This document shows, piece by piece, positions 57,998-64,000 of a DNA stretch of 64,000 bases (its first letter is position 1; the number at the start of each line of letters is the position of its first letter). This DNA comes from an uncultured Eudoraea sp. (GTDB lineage: Bacteria; Bacteroidota; Bacteroidia; Flavobacteriales; Flavobacteriaceae): positions 124,001 to 188,000 of the forward strand of contig NZ_CANLGX010000001.1 in the NCBI RefSeq assembly GCF_947490415.1. The letters run 5' to 3'. Under the pieces are notes generated by a model, which saw nothing but the letters and a program-made list of their open reading frames with translations, did not search any database and had not been told where the DNA came from. Position numbers and translations under genes: made by a program.

Positions 57998-58599
57998 GTT
58001 TTATCTTCCTTAATTGTGATTAATCCATAAGTCTTATGGGCATTGAAGAAACTAAAGTCTTTATTGAAATCCATTCCCTCACCATCCATAATTGTCCCAT
58101 CTTCGGGATTGGTAAATTTAAATTTACGCTGCGTAAAAATCCACTCATTTGACTGATCATAAAAAAGCTGAGGAGCTTCAAGCTTTTTTCCATCATGAGA
58201 TTCGATTACTACGTTACCCTGCAAGTCTATTAAATTAGTGTTGGAATAAATAATCCCGTAGTCGGCCTTAATTGTACTTTTGTTATTTTCAGCATCAAAC
58301 AAATCCACCTCTAATCCATCCGGAAAAGTCCTAAACTTAAATCTCATATTGTCATAATCTTCACTCAGCGGACTTTTTAAAATGGCTATGATCTTGGAAT
58401 CTTTGGTATCTTCGCTTCCCAATTTTTCAGGAGTTTCTGTATAAGTAAGCACAAAATTCTGAGCAACCCCCTGGGGATAGATGGTTTGTTGTGCTTCTTC
58501 TCCAACCCTTTTGTAATTATCCTTACAGCCAAAAAACAACATTGCCACAGAAAATACCATGGCAATGTTGTTAATTTTATTTCCGTAAGAATTATCCAT
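57994..58599 (-). CDS. lptC: LPS export protein LptC, lipoprotein form
   Basis: 201 residues. The hydrophobic N terminus ends in a lipobox-like LFFGC, which would make it a lipoprotein rather than the membrane-anchored LptC of E. coli. The body is the beta-jellyroll of the LptC/OstA type (ADYGIIYSNTNLIDLQGNVV). Known role: relays lipopolysaccharide from the LptBFG complex to LptA or the outer membrane. It pairs functionally with lptE at 14792. Confidence 0.85.
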   Translation of the reverse strand: MDNSYGNKINNIAMVFSVAMLFFGCKDNYKRVGEEAQQTIYPQGVAQNFVLTYTETPEKLGSEDTKDSKIIAILKSPLSEDYDNMRFKFRTFPDGLEVDLFDAENNKSTIKADYGIIYSNTNLIDLQGNVVIESHDGKKLEAPQLFYDQSNEWIFTQRKFKFTNPEDGTIMDGEGMDFNKDFSFFNAHKTYGLITIKEDKT

Positions 58600-58601
58600 T
58601 G

Positions 58602-59972
58602 TTATAGATTAGGCACCGTTACGCTGCCTCCCACCCAACAACTAAAGCTGATGGTTTTACCAGCCATTCCAGAATTAAAGATATCTGTTTTTGAGGGTGC
58701 TTTGGCACTATAACTGGCCGCAGATTGATTTGCATTGCTGCTCAATGAAGGATCTACTCTACCAGCTCTTCTTGCCATATCTGCCGCTTTCCAATAGATT
58801 GCTCTTTTTTCAAATGGTGTACTACCACAATCATTAGCACTTGTAGCATATAAGTTTGCAATAAGAAGGTAGGCTCTCCCATTAGCAGGATTTGCATCTA
58901 TAGCCTTCTGGGCATAACTTCTTGCAGTTGATTTATTGGTTCTTCTATAGCTTGTTGCTATCTTATAGGCAATATTTGATTTCTTTTTAGAATCTGTCTC
59001 CAAATCAAGAGCTTTATTAAAATCTGCTATAGCTCCTTTGGTATCACCTGCCTTTTTCTTTAAGGTTCCTCCGTAAACATAAGCATCCGCAGAAGGATCC
59101 AGTGCTAATTGGGCCTCAAATAATTTTTGAAACATAGGATCATCAGTACAATCTTTGCTAAACATTCTTCCTACTGCCCTTTTTACCCAGGTAACGTCGG
59201 TTTTTTTGGATTCAAAACTCTTTTGATAAAGAGGAATAAGATTTTCACAATCTGCCAGGGCACCTAATTTGGAATCCACACTCCCGGCAATCTTACCGTA
59301 AGATTCAGAATTAGTGGTTGCCACTTTTAACTTTCTCTGATCTTTAGAAGTAAGGGTGCCAGCCTCTTCCTTAGGTAACAATTGGCTAATTACATCTGTT
59401 AGTTTATTGTTCTCTTCTTCTATTTTTTCAGTAACGTCATCATAGGTATCAAAAACTGTCTGAAGATCTTTTTTCCCTCCATTATAAAGATCTACAAGAC
59501 TTGAAAAATAGAGATAAAGTGCTTTTGGGTTTTTAAAATTTGAAGCGTCTTCCTCAAAGGCAACATGAAGCATATTATATAATTCTTCATCAGAAGCCAT
59601 TTTATTATCATATAAGAGTAAGGCCTTATCTATGGCAACAACCGCTTTGGGAAATTTATCCGGAAAAACTTTCAAACTATTGTCATATAAAGCAAGTAAG
59701 TCATTTATATAACCATCTTTTTCGGCGCCGGAACTATTATCTATTTTATAAGCCAGAATTTTTTCACCCAGCGAAAAATTGGCTTTATTTATCGACGGAC
59801 ATGTTTCATATACCATTTTCCATGGTGTGTAAGCAGCATCGTAATTTTTTACTTTTGCATGCTCAGCATAAATAGAAAGATTGGTCATACATTCAGGGTT
59901 TTGCGCTTGTGCATTTGCCGTACCCATTATTGCCAGAAACCCAATCATCATACAGTAAAACTCCTTTTTCAT
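58602..59972 (-). CDS. Exported tetratricopeptide-repeat protein
   Basis: 456 residues with a signal peptide (cleavage near residue 22, NAQAQ). Helical repeats run through it; the clearest TPR units are near residues 300-385 (DAYVYGGTLKKKAGDTKGAI, ARSYAQKAIDANPANGRAYL). Six cysteines are present in the exported part. It lies between a beta-barrel gene (40 bases) and lptC (2 bases), so a periplasmic scaffold role in the outer membrane is plausible but not shown. Confidence 0.82.
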   Translation of the reverse strand: MKKEFYCMMIGFLAIMGTANAQAQNPECMTNLSIYAEHAKVKNYDAAYTPWKMVYETCPSINKANFSLGEKILAYKIDNSSGAEKDGYINDLLALYDNSLKVFPDKFPKAVVAIDKALLLYDNKMASDEELYNMLHVAFEEDASNFKNPKALYLYFSSLVDLYNGGKKDLQTVFDTYDDVTEKIEEENNKLTDVISQLLPKEEAGTLTSKDQRKLKVATTNSESYGKIAGSVDSKLGALADCENLIPLYQKSFESKKTDVTWVKRAVGRMFSKDCTDDPMFQKLFEAQLALDPSADAYVYGGTLKKKAGDTKGAIADFNKALDLETDSKKKSNIAYKIATSYRRTNKSTARSYAQKAIDANPANGRAYLLIANLYATSANDCGSTPFEKRAIYWKAADMARRAGRVDPSLSSNANQSAASYSAKAPSKTDIFNSGMAGKTISFSCWVGGSVTVPNL

Positions 59973-60012
59973 GTTGTATAAATTTTAAAGTGGTTAATGT
60001 ACTAAATTTTTA

Positions 60013-61284
60013 TCAATTTATTTTCCTTTTTTGGAACCATTTATCGTTGAATGATAGTCCTACACTGACTTTGAAATAAGTTTCCTCAATTAAATCCGCT
60101 ACCGTGGTACCTCGTTTACCATATTCAAAACCAATATTCATATTGGAAAAACCTCCTCCAACTGGTAACCCAAGACCAAAAGTTATGCCAAAATCATTTA
60201 TCGAGGTATCATTGACTATCAATCCTGTTTTGGAAGTGCGCGCACCAGCCCTGTACGTGATTCTTTTCAAATAACTGGTAAATGATGCATAATCGGGTAC
60301 AAAATATCCGCCTACTCTAATGGTGTTGGCATCTTCATAGGCTATATTTTCGGGGTCAATAAAAGCATTTCTAAACGAACTCACCGCCTGTAAACTATAT
60401 TCTGCACCTATAAACCATTTTTTATCCCGACCTATCCCAAGTCCAAAAGTAGTTGTTGTTGGTATTTTCAGTTCTGTGTTCCTAAGATTTGAAGGTTCTA
60501 AATTTACATCTCTTACTTCAATTTCCTCTCCTGTACTTAACGAAAAGGAACCCAATCTTTCAGTGTTTGAAGATACCAGATTGGCCTGTGTATTCACGGT
60601 AACTGAACTAAATAAAGTGTATTTATTTTTAATCCTGGGGGTATACGTTGCTCCATAATTAAAATCATACCCGCTAATCTCAGATTCACGGATATTTATT
60701 GTACCATACTGCACTCCTGAAATACTTTGAACACTCTGGTATTGTATGTTCCCGAAGCTAAAATTTACTGTTGCCCCAACATGCAGGTTTTTAGTAATTT
60801 CATATCCAGCTGATAAAAATACTTTATTTAATCCCCCATCCCCGGAAAACTGATTTACAACCGTATCCTGGGTGGCATTAGTTGTTTGAGAAAAAACATT
60901 ATAACCCACCGCCGTATAAGGAAGAACTCCAAACCCAACTCCAAACTTTGGCGATATTGGAAATGCCAGGGCAATATATTCAAGAGTGGTGACCGAAGAA
61001 CTTTCTTTATCTGTAAAATCTTTTAATTTTACTTCTTTATGCCCACCTCCTGCGGTATATGTTACTAACCTGAGTTTTCCGTAAGCCGCAGGGTTATTTA
61101 GGTTGACATGAATACTATCGGTATACATGCTTAATCCTCCCATAGCCTGATTTTCTATTGTAGTCTGCGGTCTAAAATCTCCTATCCCGCCAAAAGAATA
61201 AGGTGATACGGTTCCGTTACCACTCTGGGAGTATGATGCTATCGCCGTTAAGCAGAGTATTAGCAATACGATTTTCTTTACCAT
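60013..61284 (-). CDS. Predicted outer-membrane beta-barrel protein
   Basis: 423 residues with a signal peptide (about 1-19, ASYSQ). The N-terminal part (SPYSFGGIGDF, NPAAYG) and the alternating hydrophobic strands resemble FadL-like/PorV-like barrels common in Bacteroidota; the end holds aromatic strand patterns. The ATG directly follows the coaX stop. Substrate or partner unknown. Confidence 0.78.
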   Translation of the reverse strand: MVKKIVLLILCLTAIASYSQSGNGTVSPYSFGGIGDFRPQTTIENQAMGGLSMYTDSIHVNLNNPAAYGKLRLVTYTAGGGHKEVKLKDFTDKESSSVTTLEYIALAFPISPKFGVGFGVLPYTAVGYNVFSQTTNATQDTVVNQFSGDGGLNKVFLSAGYEITKNLHVGATVNFSFGNIQYQSVQSISGVQYGTINIRESEISGYDFNYGATYTPRIKNKYTLFSSVTVNTQANLVSSNTERLGSFSLSTGEEIEVRDVNLEPSNLRNTELKIPTTTTFGLGIGRDKKWFIGAEYSLQAVSSFRNAFIDPENIAYEDANTIRVGGYFVPDYASFTSYLKRITYRAGARTSKTGLIVNDTSINDFGITFGLGLPVGGGFSNMNIGFEYGKRGTTVADLIEETYFKVSVGLSFNDKWFQKRKIN

Positions 61285-62013
61285 CTAGCGTTTGTTGTAT
61301 TCCAGTAAATAATTCAAGCCTTTTAGGAGAAAATTAGAATGCGCAAATATGGTATTTTTTAATCGTTTAGACAAAATTTGAGCGTCACCGCCTGTTAAAA
61401 TAACTGTTAAATCTTCAAATCGCGATTGGTATTGGCCTATGACCCCATCTATCTCCCTGCAAATGCCATTTAAAACACCACTATGGATACTTGCATCTGT
61501 AGAGTTTCCTATTATATCAATAAAATTCTCCGGTTCCAGCAAAGGCAACTTTGAAGTATGTTCATGCAGTGCCTTATAACGCATACGTAAGCCGGGAGAA
61601 ATTGCACCTCCCAGATACTCCCCATAGTCATTTATCATATCGTAAGTTATACAAGTGCCTGCGTCAATGACCAGGGTATTAGCATCAGGATTATGGTAGA
61701 AGGCTGCTGTGGCGAGCGCCACCCTGTCCATCCCTAAGGTCTGAGGCGTAGCATAGGAATTCTTAAAGGGAATTTTGCTGTTATGACTCAATAAATGTAC
61801 CTCAACAAAAACAGACAATACCGAAATATATTTTTTGTCTAAAACACCTACTGAAGAAACAATGGCTGCTTGTATAGCAGGATATTTTTTAAATACCTTT
61901 CTCACCATCTTTGGAAAGTCCTCTGGTTCAAACTTTTGTTGCCATAACAGGCTATGCCCGTTAAAAACGGCCAGCTTTATATAGGTATTTCCCGCGTCTA
62001 CAATGAGGTTCAT
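61285..62013 (-). CDS. coaX: Type III pantothenate kinase
   Basis: 242 residues. First step of coenzyme A synthesis. The ASKHA-fold motifs are intact: DAGNTYIKLAV at the start, GMDRVALATAA near residue 95, VIDAGTCITYD near residue 114, and GGAISPGLRMRYKALH. It leads the minus-strand cluster that runs to the PPIase. Confidence 0.96.
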   Translation of the reverse strand: MNLIVDAGNTYIKLAVFNGHSLLWQQKFEPEDFPKMVRKVFKKYPAIQAAIVSSVGVLDKKYISVLSVFVEVHLLSHNSKIPFKNSYATPQTLGMDRVALATAAFYHNPDANTLVIDAGTCITYDMINDYGEYLGGAISPGLRMRYKALHEHTSKLPLLEPENFIDIIGNSTDASIHSGVLNGICREIDGVIGQYQSRFEDLTVILTGGDAQILSKRLKNTIFAHSNFLLKGLNYLLEYNKR

Positions 62014-62065
62014 AACACAAAGATTATAAAATGAAAAAAAACAGCGGGCTTTTTTTTCTTTTTTG

Positions 62066-62096
62066 TTTGTAGTTCCTAAATTTGAAAGTATATTTG
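62066..62096 (+). promoter_or_regulatory. Promoter of tRNA-Phe
   Basis: TTTG (62066-62069), exactly 19 bases, then TATATTTG (62089-62096): the best Bacteroidota promoter in the window. The leader between it and the tRNA holds a CCCTCC/GGAGGG stem (62099-62104 with 62132-62137) and two copies of TTACGCT (62111 and 62123). Confidence 0.8.
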
Positions 62097-62154
62097 CCCC
62101 CTCCTTCGCGTTACGCTTTTGCTTACGCTACGGAGGGTGCTGGCCCAAAAATAA

Positions 62155-62227
<73 letters not shown>

Positions 62228-62253
62228 CAAGAGTAGCGAGTGGGAGCTACAGC

Positions 62254-62282
62254 AAAAAGCACGCATTATTGCGTGCTTTTTT
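62254..62282 (+). terminator. Terminator after tRNA-Phe
   Basis: Stem of A-run plus GCACGCA (62254-62265) with TGCGTGC plus T-run (62270-62282), loop TTAT. Strong intrinsic terminator. Confidence 0.88.
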
Positions 62283-62342
62283 GTTTGGCGCCGGCCAAGC
62301 GAATCGAGGTCTATGCCGCATAGGCTGAAAGCCGCAGCGGTA

Positions 62343-62359
62343 ATTCCTGGAGGTACCAC
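62343..62359 (+). repeat. Direct repeat, copy 2, duplicated tRNA-Phe 3' end
   Basis: Exact 17-base copy of the tRNA-Phe end (62212-62228). Upstream sequence does not fold as a tRNA, so this is a stranded 3' fragment and not a second gene. Confidence 0.85.
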
Positions 62360-62369
62360 TTAAAGCGCC

Positions 62370-62405
62370 AAACCCGCTTCTTGTAACAAGAAGCGGGTTT
62401 TTTTA
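62370..62405 (+). terminator. Second terminator, after the tRNA 3' fragment
   Basis: Perfect 14-bp stem (62370-62383 with 62387-62400), core CCCGCTTCTTG/CAAGAAGCGGG, loop TAA and a following T-run. It repeats the pattern of tRNA end followed by terminator. Confidence 0.9.
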
Positions 62406-62476
62406 TTTCATCGGACGTGGAAAGTTCACTTTCCTAAGGATCGGGGAAATAAAAAAAACCCTGCCGAAGGCAGCGA

Positions 62477-62548
62477 GGTTTGGCATTGTCAGGAGAGGTT
62501 CCTAAGGAACAACGACCCCGATAACTATCGGGGGAGTTAGTCCTGGAG
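62477..62548 (+). repeat. Intergenic repeat module, copy 1
   Basis: The first 37 bases (62477-62513) match 62672-62708 at 34 of 37 positions. The module ends with AGTTAGTCCTGGAG (62535-62548). This copy has an extra hairpin (62516-62533) in its middle. Confidence 0.75.
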
Positions 62549-62671
62549 GAAAAAATGAAGTACGAAGAAGGAAAAAATGAGGCGCGAAGTGGGAGGTAAT
62601 GAAATGGAACCTATAAAAGCCTGCTTTTTTCAGGGTCTGAAAAACAAAAAACCAACTTCAGAAGTCAGGAG

Positions 62672-62733
62672 GGTTTGGAATTTTCAGGAGAGGTTCCGAA
62701 GGAACAACAAGCAAAGCGCAGTTAGCCCTGGAG
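62672..62733 (+). repeat. Intergenic repeat module, copy 2
   Basis: Starts 195 bases after copy 1 and ends with AGTTAGCCCTGGAG (62720-62733). The internal hairpin GTTCC-GAA-GGAAC keeps pairing while the loop changes, which suggests the fold is maintained. Confidence 0.75.
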
Positions 62734-62848
62734 AAACTCTATAAATTCTTTAGATGAACTTGCTGTAATCCACGCCCAAATAAAAGATAATTACTAACTT
62801 CATACTCTACTATTAAGAAAAAGCCCCTGGGCGATAATTAAATCAAGT

Positions 62849-63781
62849 ATGCAAACAATTTTAGGTTCAGGCGGCGCTATTGGAATTGAACTTGCCAAAG
62901 CCTTAAAAGAGTACACCTCCCAAATTAGATTGGTGAGCAGGAATCCCAAAAAAGTGCATGAGACAGATGAAGTTTTCCCTGCAGATCTTCTAAATCCTTC
63001 TGAAGTAAATGAAGCAATAAAAGGTTCAACCATAGTTTATGTAACTGTCGGATTTCCGTATAATTTAAAAATCTGGAAGGAAAACTGGCCTAAATTCACC
63101 GCTAATATAATTGATGCCTGTAATACACATAATTGCAAATTGGTATTCTTTGACAACATCTATATGTACGACCCGGATCATTTAAACGGGATGAACGAGG
63201 AAACACCGATTAACCCTCCCAGCAAAAAAGGAAAAATACGTGCCGAAATAGCAGAAATGATCCTATCTAAAGTAAAAGAAGGAAAGCTTACTGCACTTAT
63301 CGCGCGTTCAGCAGATTTTTATGGGCCGGGAATAAAAAATACGAGTATGTTAACCGAGACTGTTTTTAAACCCCTGAGCAGCGGGAAAAAGGCAAATTGG
63401 ATGGCTTCCCCAAATTTTAAGCACTCTTTCACTTATACTCCCGACGCAGGTAAGGCAACTGCACTTCTTGGCAATTCTGAAAAGGCTTATAACCAGGTGT
63501 GGCACTTGCCAACGGCCGAAAATCCCTTCACCGGACAGGAATGGATTGACACAATTGCCAAAGAAATGAATGTAAAACCTAAAACCCAGACAGCTACAAA
63601 ATTCATTGTAAAATTGCTTGGGCTTTTTATTCCTTTGATGCGGGAAATGCCCGAAATGATGTACCAATACGACAGGGAGTATGTGTTTAATTCAGACAAG
63701 TTTACCAATCATTTTGATTTTAAACCAACCCCCTATTTGGATGGAATAAGGGAAATTATAAAATTAGATTACAGGAATTAA
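62849..63781 (+). CDS. NAD-dependent epimerase/dehydratase family protein (atypical SDR)
   Basis: 310 residues. The Rossmann nucleotide loop is at the very N terminus (GSGGAIG, residues 6-12), a GxGGxxG variant of the usual GxxGxxG. The body (VYVTVGFPYNLKIWKENW, FFDNIYMYDP, RSADFYGPG) is typical of extended/atypical SDR proteins. The active-site YxxxK is not evident, so activity on a sugar or other substrate is uncertain. It stands alone behind the tRNA region; no promoter box is clear. Confidence 0.8.
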   Translation: MQTILGSGGAIGIELAKALKEYTSQIRLVSRNPKKVHETDEVFPADLLNPSEVNEAIKGSTIVYVTVGFPYNLKIWKENWPKFTANIIDACNTHNCKLVFFDNIYMYDPDHLNGMNEETPINPPSKKGKIRAEIAEMILSKVKEGKLTALIARSADFYGPGIKNTSMLTETVFKPLSSGKKANWMASPNFKHSFTYTPDAGKATALLGNSEKAYNQVWHLPTAENPFTGQEWIDTIAKEMNVKPKTQTATKFIVKLLGLFIPLMREMPEMMYQYDREYVFNSDKFTNHFDFKPTPYLDGIREIIKLDYRN

Positions 63782-63908
63782 ATAGCTTGACATTGAATAA
63801 AAATCAAAAAAAAGGCTAAATGGAATGTAAAAAGAAGCTGAACCAGGAGCCTTTGTATATAATTTAAAACTTAAACTAACTTAATACCAATATTTAATTA
63901 GTACAGTC

Positions 63909-64000
63909 ATGAGAAAAATTATTTTATATCTATCACTACTCCTTGTTGCTCTTGTTTGTAAGGCTCAGAATGAGCCTGTATTCATAAATCCCAAGGGGTT
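63909..64000 (+). CDS. Exported protein of unknown function, cut by the window end
   Basis: Thirty codons are visible. The ATG is followed by a clear signal peptide (RKIILYLSLLLVALVCKAQ), probably cleaved after KAQ. The Cys in LVC is not in a good lipobox, so it is unlikely to be a lipoprotein. The mature part begins NEPVFINPKG. Too short to assign. Confidence 0.65.
   Translation, partial: MRKIILYLSLLLVALVCKAQNEPVFINPKG

Larger units (their letters stand above)
62406..62848. other. Gene-free, hairpin-rich region behind tRNA-Phe
   Basis: No convincing coding frame. Small hairpins: GGAAAG/CTTTCC (62419-62434), CTGCC-GAA-GGCAG (62461-62473), GTTCC-TAA-GGAAC (62498-62510), CCCCGATA-AC-TATCGGGG (62516-62533), GTTCC-GAA-GGAAC (62693-62705). 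A tandem imperfect unit (GGAAAAAATGAAGTACGAAG, then GGAAAAAATGAGGCGCGAAG) lies near 62548-62590. The rest, 62734-62848, shows nothing clear. Confidence 0.7.

Noticed and set aside
62555-62599. 14-codon plus-strand frame preceded by a purine-rich GGAGGA
   Set aside because: Very short, built from an imperfect tandem repeat, with no sign of conservation visible here.

Overview
The window is a chromosomal stretch of a member of the Bacteroidota, almost certainly family Flavobacteriaceae. The evidence is the gldK-gldL-gldM-gldN gliding/type IX secretion cluster, the mevalonate-pathway pair (class II HMG-CoA reductase plus GYDIA-type GHMP kinase), the order miaB / sigma-54 regulator / lptE / TPR gene / secG / groES / groEL, and promoters of the Bacteroidota type (TTTG, about 19-21 bases, TAnnTTTG). 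Most of the DNA is AT-rich by eye. Genus cannot be fixed from the sequence. There is no rRNA, CRISPR array, intact insertion sequence or phage gene.

Layout. (1) 36-8496, minus strand: gldN, gldM, gldL, gldK, then an arginase-fold gene that has lost half of its metal ligands, then topA. (2) 8689-18751, plus strand: a large Asp-box (VPS10/sortilin-like) exported protein, then miaB, an orphan sigma-54 activator, lptE, a TPR gene, secG, groES and groEL. A sigma-54-like promoter lies in front of groES. (3) 18830-28885, minus strand: a copper/silver resistance block (HYC_CC_PP protein, CusA-like RND pump, TolC-like outer-membrane protein, DUF3347 lipoprotein, copper P-type ATPase, CusB-like adaptor). 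It looks richer in GC than its flanks and carries no visible regulator. (4) 29025-36751, plus strand: a GAF protein, purH, then the rod-shape operon mreB-mreC-mreD-mrdA-rodA. (5) 36748-41032: a DNA/RNA endonuclease, an overlapping msrB-msrA pair and a tail-specific protease. (6) 41304-46219, plus strand: surE, a small membrane protein, lpxB, an NlpC/P60 lipoprotein and comEC.

(7) 46221-51775, minus strand: a peptide-use operon of dipeptidyl peptidase IV and two POT transporters. (8) 51913-54201, plus strand: HMG-CoA reductase and GYDIA kinase, closed by a perfect palindromic terminator. (9) 54290-62013, minus strand: coaX, a beta-barrel protein, a TPR protein, lptC, a small membrane protein, a CNNM/CorC-type protein and a periplasmic peptidyl-prolyl isomerase. 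(10) 62066-62848: tRNA-Phe(GAA) with a textbook promoter, followed by about 600 bases of gene-free DNA holding a duplicated tRNA 3' end, two strong terminators and a diverged repeat module with many small hairpins. This is the most unusual non-coding part of the window. (11) An atypical NAD-dependent epimerase and the first 30 codons of an exported protein cut by the window edge.

Much of the window serves the cell envelope: protein secretion and gliding (Gld, SecG), lipopolysaccharide synthesis and transport (LpxB, LptC, LptE), wall elongation (Mre/Rod/PBP2, NlpC/P60), envelope quality control (PPIase, Prc) and peptide capture (DPP IV, POT). The best leads for something not well described are the arginase-fold pseudoenzyme beside the gliding genes, the sigma-54-like site before groES downstream of an input-less sigma-54 activator, and the repeat-rich scar behind tRNA-Phe.
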